A stretch of 6,063 nt of DNA from NCBI GenBank assembly GCA_008363265.1, contig RHKR01000160.1, forward strand, positions 1-6,063. Direction: 5' to 3'. The stretch is from Chlorobiota bacterium. GTDB lineage: Bacteria > Bacteroidota > Ignavibacteria > Ignavibacteriales > Ignavibacteriaceae. The notes beneath the pieces are model-generated. The model was given only the letters and a program-made list of their open reading frames with translations, did not search any database and had not been told where the DNA came from. The position numbers and the translations under genes are program-made. Below are positions 1 through 6,063 of this stretch, one piece after another. How positions within the stretch are numbered: the first letter of the stretch is position 1; every line of letters begins with the position of its first letter.

Positions 1-1047
1 CTGGAATGTAAGCACGGTAACCGCCCCGATCTGTCCAAAACTCTTCGTGCCTGCTTCGATGAATCCATACTCATAAACATCGAACATGGTGGTGTCGCTG
101 TTACCGTTCAGCTGGATTCCAACCTTGTACTGCCCCGCCTCATCTTTTTTCGGCATCACAGCGATCGCGAGGGTGTCTTTTTCACGGAGCACCCTGAAAT
201 CAACAGCCTTGCCGCCCGAGTTGCTGATAACATCAATAACATTGGTTACGGAAATGACAGGCGTACCGTTGAGGGCGAGTATCTTGTCTTTCGGTTTTAC
301 ACCGGCTGTTCCCGCGGGGGAATCGGGAGCGAGTGCTTCAACGAATGGATCAGTTTTGTCAACTATCGGGAAGAGGGGACCCATCGACTCATCCTTTGGC
401 ACCTGTGCTTTAGGGATAACAATGGTCTTTTTCTCGCCGTTTCTGTCAAACTCTATCGCGATATCCTTCCCCGCGTTGTGGATAAGGATCTGTTCGCTCA
501 GTTCGTTAAGATAGGTTACCTTTTTGCCGTTGATGGCGAGGATCGAATCGCCGGTCATGAATCCGAATTTTTCCGCAACGGAATTTTTCGGAATGTACTG
601 CAGATCGCGGATCTCGATCATCTGCTTGCCCATTGTCAGGTTCATCACCCAGAAGATCACGAGCGCGAGGAGGAGATTCATAATGATGCCGCCGAGGATC
701 ACAAAGATCTTCGCGGGGGCTGATTTAGAGCGAAATTCATACGGTTTCGGCTCTGTTTCGGTGAATTCGGATTCAAGGCTTTCATCGACCATACCCGAGA
801 TCTTCACATAGCCGCCGAGTGGAAGCCAGCAGAGCCTGTAGTCGGTGTAGTCACCAAGGTCCACATCCTCGGGAAGTGGCCCGAAAGAAAAGCCTCTCGG
901 CTTGCTCCATCCAATAACCCTTTTACCGAAACCGATCGCGAACGCCTCGGTGCGCATGCCTGTCATCTTGGCCGCGAGGAAGTGGCCAAGCTCATGCACG
1001 AAAACGAGCATCGCGATGGTAATTATAAAATAAATGACTTCTTCCAT
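1..1047 (-). CDS. rseP: RIP metalloprotease RseP (site-2 protease, M50), 3' end cut by window
   Basis: This is an intramembrane zinc metalloprotease of the inner membrane. In E. coli the family member cleaves the anti-sigma factor RseA and leftover signal peptides; the substrate here is unknown. I translated 349 codons, in frame up to base 1. The first membrane helix carries the zinc site HELGH (H18, E19, H22). The family signature LPLGGYVKISGM follows at about 75-86, then a second membrane segment at about 112-136 with the GGxxMN form of the usual GPxxN motif (N124). Two PDZ domains follow, at about 146-212 and 226-300. The third zinc ligand (the C-terminal LDG motif) would lie beyond the window. 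About 20 extra residues (about 46-68) sit between the first helix and the LPLGGYVK strand. The ATG at 1047-1045 is chosen because it places HELGH at the usual distance from the N-terminus and follows a strong AAGGAG. It lies 16 bases after dxr, probably in the same operon. Confidence 0.97.
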   Translation of the reverse strand, partial: MEEVIYFIITIAMLVFVHELGHFLAAKMTGMRTEAFAIGFGKRVIGWSKPRGFSFGPLPEDVDLGDYTDYRLCWLPLGGYVKISGMVDESLESEFTETEPKPYEFRSKSAPAKIFVILGGIIMNLLLALVIFWVMNLTMGKQMIEIRDLQYIPKNSVAEKFGFMTGDSILAINGKKVTYLNELSEQILIHNAGKDIAIEFDRNGEKKTIVIPKAQVPKDESMGPLFPIVDKTDPFVEALAPDSPAGTAGVKPKDKILALNGTPVISVTNVIDVISNSGGKAVDFRVLREKDTLAIAVMPKKDEAGQYKVGIQLNGNSDTTMFDVYEYGFIEAGTKSFGQIGAVTVLTFQ

Positions 1048-1058
1048 TAAATAGTTTA

Positions 1059-1064
1059 CTCCTT
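1059..1064 (-). promoter_or_regulatory. Shine-Dalgarno of rseP, overlapping the dxr stop codon
   Basis: On the minus strand the sequence reads TAAAGGAGT. The dxr stop TAA (1066-1064) shares its last base with an AAGGAG ribosome binding site, which is followed by 11 bases and then the rseP ATG at 1047. This is the clearest SD in the window, and it fixes the rseP start. The overlap suggests that ribosomes finishing dxr can help initiation at rseP. Confidence 0.75.
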
Positions 1065-2206
1065 TAGCGTAAAGTCAGGGCAAATTCCCTGGTTTTTCTG
1101 TCTGTTTCAAAAACTGTCGGCAGATCGGCCACTTTGTGGTTCTGAACGCCGTCGAGGCATTTCCTGATCAGCCCCGGAATACCGGTAAAGCCGATCTCCC
1201 TGTTGAGGAACTTCTCAACCGCCACTTCATTAGCCGCATTGGCTATGCAGGGGGCTGTTCCGCCGGCTTCAAGCGCGTCGTAGGCTATGCCGAGGCACTC
1301 GAACTTGTTCCGGTCGGGCGGGAAGAAATTGAGTGTTCCGATCATCGGGAAATTGTTGCTCACCCATGAAGCCTCCACCCTTTCGGGGTAAGTAAGGGCG
1401 TACTGGATCGGTAATTTCATATCAGGCACGCTAAGCTGGGCTTTAACGGAGCCGTCGTTGAACTCGATCATCGAGTGGATCACCGACTGGGGGTGTATCA
1501 CCACATCAAGCTTGTCGGCACCGAGATTAAAAAGCCATCTTGCCTCGATAAGCTCCAGTCCCTTGTTCATCAGTGTGGCTGAGTCAATGGTTATTTTCGA
1601 GCCCATTTTCCAGGTCGGGTGCTTGAGCGCCTGCTCAACCGTAACCCTGTCGAGCTCTTCTTTCGTGAACTTAAAGAAGGGCCCGCCGGAAGCGGTGAGG
1701 ATTATCCGGTTGATCTCACGGACCTTTTCACCTATGAGACACTGGAAGATCGCGGAATGTTCCGAATCCACGGGGATCATCTCGGCGTCATACTCAGCGC
1801 AAAGTTCTTTTATCAGCTCACCCGCCACCACAAGGGTCTCCTTGTTGGCGAGGGCTATCCGCTTCCCTTTTCTTATCGCTTCGATCGTGGGTGCCAGACC
1901 GGAGAACCCGACCATCGCGCCTACAAAAACATCATACTCCGTCTCGACAGCGAGGGTTATTAAACCTTCTTCACCTGAAAGAACGTGGATCTTCGGATCG
2001 ATCTTCGCCTTAAGTTCGGCGGCCGCACTTCTGTCAACAACACAGACAGCTTCCGGTTTGAACTCGGCTATCTGCGCTTCAAGAATATCGATCCTGCTGT
2101 TTACACTGAGAGCTGTTACTTTGAACCGGTCGCGGAGGTGACGCACCACTTCGAGGGTGTTCACTCCGATCGATCCGGAGGAGCCTAAAACGGCAATTTT
2201 TTGCAT
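1064..2206 (-). CDS. dxr: 1-deoxy-D-xylulose 5-phosphate reductoisomerase
   Basis: This cytosolic enzyme catalyses the first committed step of the MEP (non-mevalonate) isoprenoid pathway. It converts 1-deoxy-D-xylulose 5-phosphate to 2-C-methyl-D-erythritol 4-phosphate with NADPH and a divalent metal. The 380-residue length is normal (about 380-400). The N-terminus holds the NADPH-binding loop GSSGSIG (8-14). ALANKETLVVAG (118-129) follows, then the metal and substrate motif PVDSEHSAIFQ (145-155) with ligands D147 and E149. The active-site flap contains HPTWKMG (196-202). DSATLMNKGLELIEA (208-222) supplies N214, K215 and the third metal ligand E218, and IHPQSVIHSM (237-246) is also present. 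All known catalytic positions appear intact. The ATG at 2206 starts directly before the Rossmann strand (MQKIAVLG), so no other start is likely. No SD is visible upstream; the previous gene stops 7 bases before, so coupling is probable. Fosmidomycin inhibits this family. Confidence 0.99.
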   Translation of the reverse strand: MQKIAVLGSSGSIGVNTLEVVRHLRDRFKVTALSVNSRIDILEAQIAEFKPEAVCVVDRSAAAELKAKIDPKIHVLSGEEGLITLAVETEYDVFVGAMVGFSGLAPTIEAIRKGKRIALANKETLVVAGELIKELCAEYDAEMIPVDSEHSAIFQCLIGEKVREINRIILTASGGPFFKFTKEELDRVTVEQALKHPTWKMGSKITIDSATLMNKGLELIEARWLFNLGADKLDVVIHPQSVIHSMIEFNDGSVKAQLSVPDMKLPIQYALTYPERVEASWVSNNFPMIGTLNFFPPDRNKFECLGIAYDALEAGGTAPCIANAANEVAVEKFLNREIGFTGIPGLIRKCLDGVQNHKVADLPTVFETDRKTREFALTLR

Positions 2207-2213
2207 TATCTGA

Positions 2214-2702
2214 CTATAAAAAGTATCTCGTGAACGCCATTAAAATGTTAAGAATGACGAGCACGCTAATGCTGATGTCAACTCTTTTTAGCTTGCCGAG
2301 GAGCGCGTAGGCGTTTTCTCCGAGTGGCCGGTCTGACTTTAAGTCGGGCAGAAGGAGACCCTTGATCTTCTTTGCCGTTGGGATCATTACCGCACCGATT
2401 AGGATGAGGATGATCACCATTACAAACTGTTTTGTGTAGAGCCAGTGGTTGGCGCCGCTGGCAAATTTGAAGAAACCATAGACATCTACCATCACTGACA
2501 TGATGATACCCGTAAGCAGAACGCCCATCGAACCCACAATTCCGAGAATGTTCATCGAACTGATCCAGGTAAGTATAAGCCCTTTCTCTTCAGGCGTTCC
2601 TTTGGCCTGCGCCATCCTGCCCCTTAAAATAAACCCATAGATCAGAAGTGAAAGCCACAAACCGGCGCTCACAACATGTATTACTGATAATACTCCAAAC
2701 AT
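2214..2702 (-). CDS. small four-helix inner-membrane protein, weakly CopD/HemJ-like
   Basis: This is a 162-residue protein of unknown function. Four hydrophobic helices are evident at about 4-26, 48-71, 91-110 and 142-161. A charged loop lies at about 27-41 and another, basic and acidic, at about 111-141. There is no cleavable signal peptide pattern; helix 1 begins almost at the start. The N-terminus (IHVVSAGLWLS, with H9) and the start of helix 3 (HWLYTK, with H86 and K91) resemble the histidine-led first helix and WLHxK-type motif of the CopD, DUF2269 and HemJ (UPF0093) membrane proteins. Some of these bind haem or copper. I make this comparison from memory, and it is weak. The ATG at 2702 is preceded by a purine-rich stretch (AAGAGAAAT) with no good SD. 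The gene leads the apparent operon with dxr (7-base gap) and rseP. Its role there is unknown; a role in envelope or redox functions is only a guess. Confidence 0.85.
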   Translation of the reverse strand: MFGVLSVIHVVSAGLWLSLLIYGFILRGRMAQAKGTPEEKGLILTWISSMNILGIVGSMGVLLTGIIMSVMVDVYGFFKFASGANHWLYTKQFVMVIILILIGAVMIPTAKKIKGLLLPDLKSDRPLGENAYALLGKLKRVDISISVLVILNILMAFTRYFL

Positions 2703-2770
2703 ATTTCTCTTATTCTTTTGTTCTTAATATCTAATTGTAAACATTCTCACTTTACAAATAATTCACTTCC
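2703..2770 (-). promoter_or_regulatory. probable promoter region for the membrane protein-dxr-rseP unit
   Basis: This 68-base, strongly AT-rich gap is the last sizeable non-coding stretch before three closely packed genes, so it is the natural place for their promoter. On the minus strand, TTTG (2758-2755) is followed after 21 bases by TAGATATT. This only partly matches the Bacteroidota-type TTTG/TAnnTTTG pattern, and a sigma70 reading (TTGTAA with a weak -10) is no better. The region is called from position and base composition, not from a clear motif. The palindrome at 2735-2757 overlaps any such promoter. Confidence 0.3.
2735..2757. repeat. inverted repeat TTGTAAA-N9-TTTACAA in the gap before the membrane-protein gene
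   Basis: Two perfect 7-base arms (2735-2741 and 2751-2757) flank a 9-base centre. One base further out mismatches and the next pairs again, so the symmetry is 8 of 9. It lies in the 68-base AT-rich gap between the protease stop (2771) and the ATG at 2702, with its nearer edge 32 bases before that ATG. The arms are AT-rich and no T-run follows on the minus strand, so it makes a poor intrinsic terminator. Arm length and spacing fit a dimeric regulator's operator. A weak hairpin that stabilises the end of the protease message is the alternative. Confidence 0.4.
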
Positions 2771-5626
2771 CTACTTCATCAGAATCATTTTCTTCACCGC
2801 GGAATAAACCCCCGACTCAACTTTGTAGAAGTAGAGGCCGCTGGGAAGGGTGGCGGCGTTGAAGGTAACCTGATGGTAGCCGGCTTCGCGGTGACCGTTG
2901 AAGAGGGTCATCACTTTCTGGCCGAGGGAGTTGTAAACGGTTATATCCACGCTACCGGCTGTGGGTAACGCGAAACGGATAACGGTCTCGGGATTGAACG
3001 GATTCGGGAAGTTCTGCTCAAGGGCGAACGATCCGGGGAGCCCGCTGCTGTATTCTTTAATTGAAGTGATGCCAGCCCATTTGCCGCGGGCGTTTGAGAT
3101 CGCCTGATCGAGATCGGCATCAGAATTTGCCGCCGCGAGGGCGAACGCCACTTCGATGCTGTCGCCGGGAGCGATGTTATACGGTCCGCCGCCGATCACA
3201 TGTGATACATCACCTGCACCGATCTGTCCCGTAACAATTCCCGAGGAAAGGGTGGTGAATTTCTCAGCATCGGTGAAACCGTCATACACATTTATTCCGC
3301 CGGCAGAGCCGTCATTGGCGATCGGTTTGAATGAATAGTTGGTGCCGCTGATGAGGGCGGTTCCCACCTTTGTAGTGAATGTTGTGTTGTTGTTCCATAC
3401 CTTGCCGTAGTTTCCGGCTGCGTTCCACTCGGTGCGGTCACCGGAACCATCGATAAGATCCCAATCGAAATAAAGACCCGCGTAAAGGCCGTTAACCGCG
3501 AGTGTTGATGTGTTTTTAATTGTGTATCTCACGATCGTGAAATTCTCATCAGCAGTTGCCGAGTAGTTGTACGACCTCTGTTTTATCTGAAGTCCGAGCT
3601 TCGAGCCTCCCGCGAGGTTGTCGTTGAACACGCCGTAACCCTCAACATCGGCTTTTACGCCGGGTATCTTGAGTGAGAACGGGATCTCGCTCTGGAAGTC
3701 TTTATCCTGTACGCTCTGGTTCGATCCTCTTGCCGAGTTTATCACCTGATTCTGGGCAGTTGAGAGCATCAATGCACCCTCGAAGAGCATGTTGTTTCCG
3801 CCGTCAAACTTGAAGCCTGCGCCCTTGGTGTTGTTGGGGTAGTCGGCAAATCCTAGATTACCGGTGCTGGTGACGGTTACCGCGACATTGTTGCCCAAGG
3901 TAGTGGCATAGGTCGGGTTGCCCGTGGTGTTGATCCATTCGAAGTCGCTATAGGTTCCGTCGCTGTAGCTTAAGATGAACGCGAGGTCGGCGTTTTCCGG
4001 TACTGTCTGCGAAATGGTAAACTGGAACTGACTTGCTGAATTGTCGAAAATTTCACCTGAGGCTTTCGCACCGAAGTTAACAGTTGCGTTGGCACCCACG
4101 GTGGCATTTGAGGTTTTGCTGACGAGTGTTACGCTCAGGTTTGAAGTGGCGTTAAGCCAGTTCTTGAAACGGACCATAACAGCGATGGTTTCTCCCGGCT
4201 GGAAGATGCCGTCGTTGTTGCCGGTTACCTCGTCGGAGAAGATCGCTTCAACACTCCTTACCGAGGTAAAATCGTTAGTCTGGAGCGCTCTCAACGCGTT
4301 GATCCTTCCCTTTCCGAGGAGCTGAACGAACGATGGATTCAGATTGTCTATGTTATCTGCAGAAACACGCACTTTTTCAGCAGCCTGAAGTGGTGTGAGG
4401 TTCGGGAACTGTGCCATGGTGAGGGCTACAAGTCCCGCGGTGATCGGCGAAGCCATCGAAGTGCCGCTGAGGTTCGTGTAAACATTGTTCTGCCAAGTGT
4501 TGTAGATACCGCTTCCGGGGGACGCGACATCGATATAATAGCCGTAGTTCGAAAATGAAGAACGGGTATCGGATGAACCTGTTGAGGCTACTGAGAGGAC
4601 ATTGTTGTATGCTGCGGGATAGAACTTGTCGCGGCTCGATTCATTTCCGGCTGCGGCAACCACAACCGAGCCCATGTTAGTTACATCGTTGATAATATTC
4701 TGACCGAGAAGCGAGTAACCTCCGCCGCCCCAGCTGCAGTTGATAACTTTTGCGCCGTTCTGCGCGGCATACATCAGACCTTCGTAACCGTAAACAATGT
4801 AAGGCGCGCCTGATGAGGGATCGCGCTGATCGTTCCTCGAGGTTTTAACAGCCATCACTTTGGTGTTGAAGCCGATACCGGCGACACCGACACCGTTATT
4901 GGTTGACGCGCTCGCGCAACCGGCAACATGTGTACCATGGTCGGGAGCGTCTTCCATCGGGTTGTTGTCGGGGGTGCCGTTGGCACCGCCGAAATCCCAT
5001 CCTCGGTAGTCATCGATGTAACCGTTGTTGTCGTCGTCAATTCCGTTGCTTTCAATCTCATTGGGATTTATCCAGATGTTTCCGGCGAGGTCCGGGTGAT
5101 CCCAGTCGACTCCTGTGTCATCAATGCCCACTACGATCGAGGCTGAGCCCTGGTTGATATCCCATGCTTCGTGAGCCCTGATCTTGGGGAGGTACCACTG
5201 CTGGTTGTATGAGGGATCGTTGGGAACAAAAGTGGTTTTGTAAACATATCTTGGTTCGACCCACTCGATCTCATAGATGTTTGCGAGCTTAGTGGCGGCG
5301 TAAAGTGGATCGACATCTGCTGAGTAGTGGACGGATACGATCCGTTCAATTCCTGTGGTGCTGGCTTCCATTGCTTTTGGCGGGAAGAGGGTCTTCGCTT
5401 TCTTTACCTGAAGGAATTCAAGTCTATCCGCGACAGAGGCCAACGGGGATACACTTCCCGATGCATCGGTCGGTTGCTGAAATCTGAACTTGACTATCAG
5501 TTCGTTGGATAGATAATCTACATTTCCTTTATTGATAACTCTCTGAGGCACATGCTGTGCGGAGAGGGCAAAAACCGCCAAAAGGCAGAGTGCGAGGGTA
5601 TTTCTTACCACTGGAGCGAAAAACAT
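2771..5626 (-). CDS. secreted subtilisin-like serine protease (S8) with T9SS C-terminal sorting tail
   Basis: This is a 951-residue exported endopeptidase. A signal peptide spans about 1-23 (R8, then a hydrophobic core, cleavage near ALSA). A propeptide-like region follows at about 40-130 (ELIVKFR ... EWVEPRYVY), as in fervidolysin-type subtilases. The S8 domain spans about 140-450 with a complete catalytic set: D170 (DDTGVDWDHPDL), H230 (HGTHVAG), oxyanion N328 (AAAGNES) and S390 (SGTSMASP). An acidic loop GIDDDNNGYIDD (195-206) looks like a calcium site. A beta-sandwich-like domain begins near 455 (NNDGIFQPGETIAVMVRFKN). Residues about 571-855 are beta-rich and unassigned. Residues 868-951 form a type A T9SS sorting domain: QNFPNPFNPET, VDITVYNSLGQKV, LPSGLYFYKV and a final KKMILMK. 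The protein should cross the inner membrane by Sec and the outer membrane by T9SS, ending outside the cell or attached to its surface. The ATG at 5626 lacks an SD, but it gives a proper signal peptide. It stands alone between two AT-rich gaps; its substrate is unknown, with nutrition from protein a likely role. Confidence 0.96.
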   Translation of the reverse strand: MFFAPVVRNTLALCLLAVFALSAQHVPQRVINKGNVDYLSNELIVKFRFQQPTDASGSVSPLASVADRLEFLQVKKAKTLFPPKAMEASTTGIERIVSVHYSADVDPLYAATKLANIYEIEWVEPRYVYKTTFVPNDPSYNQQWYLPKIRAHEAWDINQGSASIVVGIDDTGVDWDHPDLAGNIWINPNEIESNGIDDDNNGYIDDYRGWDFGGANGTPDNNPMEDAPDHGTHVAGCASASTNNGVGVAGIGFNTKVMAVKTSRNDQRDPSSGAPYIVYGYEGLMYAAQNGAKVINCSWGGGGYSLLGQNIINDVTNMGSVVVAAAGNESSRDKFYPAAYNNVLSVASTGSSDTRSSFSNYGYYIDVASPGSGIYNTWQNNVYTNLSGTSMASPITAGLVALTMAQFPNLTPLQAAEKVRVSADNIDNLNPSFVQLLGKGRINALRALQTNDFTSVRSVEAIFSDEVTGNNDGIFQPGETIAVMVRFKNWLNATSNLSVTLVSKTSNATVGANATVNFGAKASGEIFDNSASQFQFTISQTVPENADLAFILSYSDGTYSDFEWINTTGNPTYATTLGNNVAVTVTSTGNLGFADYPNNTKGAGFKFDGGNNMLFEGALMLSTAQNQVINSARGSNQSVQDKDFQSEIPFSLKIPGVKADVEGYGVFNDNLAGGSKLGLQIKQRSYNYSATADENFTIVRYTIKNTSTLAVNGLYAGLYFDWDLIDGSGDRTEWNAAGNYGKVWNNNTTFTTKVGTALISGTNYSFKPIANDGSAGGINVYDGFTDAEKFTTLSSGIVTGQIGAGDVSHVIGGGPYNIAPGDSIEVAFALAAANSDADLDQAISNARGKWAGITSIKEYSSGLPGSFALEQNFPNPFNPETVIRFALPTAGSVDITVYNSLGQKVMTLFNGHREAGYHQVTFNAATLPSGLYFYKVESGVYSAVKKMILMK

Positions 5627-5716
5627 CTTGTTACTCGATTATGTTTGAAAGGGACTTTAAATTTCAGTAAAATAGAGGTAATATGCAAGGGGATATTTAG
5701 TTGTTAAAATTGCGGA
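5627..5716 (-). promoter_or_regulatory. AT-rich upstream region of the protease gene
   Basis: This 90-base gap between the ATPase stop and the protease ATG is clearly richer in A+T than the flanking genes, as expected for a promoter region. No strong promoter motif is evident. CTGAAA (5667-5662) and CATAAT (5643-5638) are 18 bases apart on the minus strand and resemble sigma70 elements. However, the CATAAT ends only 11 bases before the ATG, which would leave almost no leader. No hairpin followed by a T-run ends the ATPase gene here, so read-through into the protease is possible. Confidence 0.3.
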
Positions 5717-6063
5717 TCACTGCATCCACTTCCAAGCCGGGAGCACCTTTATCACCTTGCCATTGATGGTGAAGTTGTCGGATTGATCCCTTGTTATCAG
5801 GTATCCGGTCTCCAGTCCGAGAAGGCCGAGGGCTTCCACCAGACCGGAGGTCTCTCTTTCAAGGTTGTCATTGTTAAGGTCATGGCAAACCTGATATGCT
5901 GCGAAATCTCCTCTCCCGGAACGGGTTATGAAGTCACACTCCCTCTTACCTTTGAAGTAGAACACTTCGTTACCGCTTCTTTTCAGATGGAGAAATACCG
6001 AGTTCTCGAGCAATCGGCCCCTGTCTGAGGAGAATGATGAGGTATTCACGGTCAGCATTCCAG
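5717..6063 (-). CDS. C-terminal part of an AAA-family ATPase with DUF4143 domain, 5' end cut by window
   Basis: The reading frame is open to the right-hand edge. The methionine at 6058 is almost certainly internal, because a Gly codon precedes it and the piece begins in mid-domain. Counting from that Met, the visible 113 residues match the DUF4143 domain that ends AAA_14-type ATPases. The motifs are GRLLENSVFLHLKR (14-27), YFKGKRECDFI (34-44), YQVC (55-58), an RE(T)xxL helix around 68-80, and the usual ending GYLITRD ... GKVIKVLPAWKWMQ. E18, D42 and Q56 fall where this domain has its restriction-endonuclease-like conserved residues. The N-terminal P-loop ATPase would lie outside the window (whole proteins are about 370-450 residues). 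The cellular role of this family is not established; members are common in Bacteroidota, archaea and related genomes, often in several copies. The gene ends 90 bases before the protease, with no clear link between them. Confidence 0.9.
   Translation of the reverse strand, partial: GMLTVNTSSFSSDRGRLLENSVFLHLKRSGNEVFYFKGKRECDFITRSGRGDFAAYQVCHDLNNDNLERETSGLVEALGLLGLETGYLITRDQSDNFTINGKVIKVLPAWKWMQ

Noticed and set aside
1458..2141. Long plus-strand open frame (227 codons) opposite dxr
   Set aside because: It lies fully antisense to an intact dxr, its protein has low-complexity Ser/Ile/Ala content with no motif, and it has no SD. It is best explained as a shadow of dxr codon use. The other plus-strand frames (for example 86-514, 1619-1963 and 4041-4325) are rejected for the same reason.
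2735..2757. The palindrome as an intrinsic terminator of the protease gene
   Set aside because: The stem is only 7 base pairs, mostly A-T, with a 9-base loop, and on the minus strand TTAGATATT follows with no run of T.
5585..5587. C14 of the protease as a lipoprotein cysteine
   Set aside because: The residues before it are LAL, with Leu at -1 instead of Gly, Ala or Ser, and the hydrophobic core continues beyond it. A standard signal peptide cut near residue 23 fits better.
5638..5667. CTGAAA-N18-CATAAT as a sigma70 promoter of the protease
   Set aside because: The -10 element would end 11 bases before the ATG and leave almost no leader, and the -35 matches only 4 of 6. It is noted in the upstream-region entry but not called as a promoter.
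5717..6058. The ATPase fragment as a complete 113-residue protein starting at the Met at 6058
   Set aside because: The frame stays open beyond that Met to the window edge, and the sequence starts in the middle of a recognisable DUF4143 domain, so it is the end of a longer gene.
1..6063. CTGGAATG at the very start and its reverse complement CATTCCAG at the very end, like a terminal inverted repeat
   Set aside because: Only 8 bases match, both copies sit inside conserved coding sequence (rseP and the ATPase) and the flanks diverge at once. No transposase or target duplication is present. Chance is the simplest reading, although the exact placement at both ends is curious.

Overview
All five genes in this window lie on the minus strand, so transcription runs from the right-hand end towards base 1. 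The window looks like chromosomal DNA of a free-living Gram-negative bacterium of the Fibrobacteres-Chlorobi-Bacteroidetes (FCB) group. My best guess is the Ignavibacteria or a near relative. The main clue is the large subtilase, which ends in a type IX secretion (T9SS) sorting tail of the 'NFPNPFNPET' style that is common in Ignavibacteria and Calditrichota-like genomes. The moderate GC content, the MEP isoprenoid pathway and the dxr-rseP gene pair agree with this. The phylum is an inference from protein style; there is no rRNA gene here.

Layout in the direction of transcription: (1) 6063-5717, the C-terminal part of an AAA-family ATPase with a DUF4143 domain, cut by the window edge. (2) A 90-base AT-rich gap. 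(3) 5626-2771, a 951-residue secreted S8 serine protease with signal peptide, propeptide, catalytic domain, long beta-rich stalk and T9SS tail. (4) A 68-base AT-rich gap holding a 7-bp perfect inverted repeat. (5) 2702-2214, a small four-helix membrane protein with a weak resemblance to CopD/HemJ-type proteins. (6) 2206-1064, dxr, the second enzyme of the MEP pathway. (7) 1047-1, rseP, a site-2 intramembrane metalloprotease cut by the window edge before its third transmembrane region.

The membrane protein, dxr and rseP are separated by only 7 and 16 bases and very probably form one transcript. dxr has no visible Shine-Dalgarno (SD) sequence and may depend on translational coupling. rseP has a strong AAGGAG that overlaps the dxr stop codon. 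dxr and rseP often sit together in bacteria, near other cell-envelope genes. The protease and the ATPase fragment have their own AT-rich upstream or flanking gaps and no evident functional link to the dxr-rseP unit.

No RNA gene, insertion sequence, CRISPR array, attachment site or origin was seen, and no stretch above 300 bases lacks a gene. I find no convincing sign of a new multi-gene system. The items most worth a second look are the palindrome upstream of the small membrane protein, that protein itself, the unassigned middle of the protease, and the insertion in the N-terminal part of RseP.
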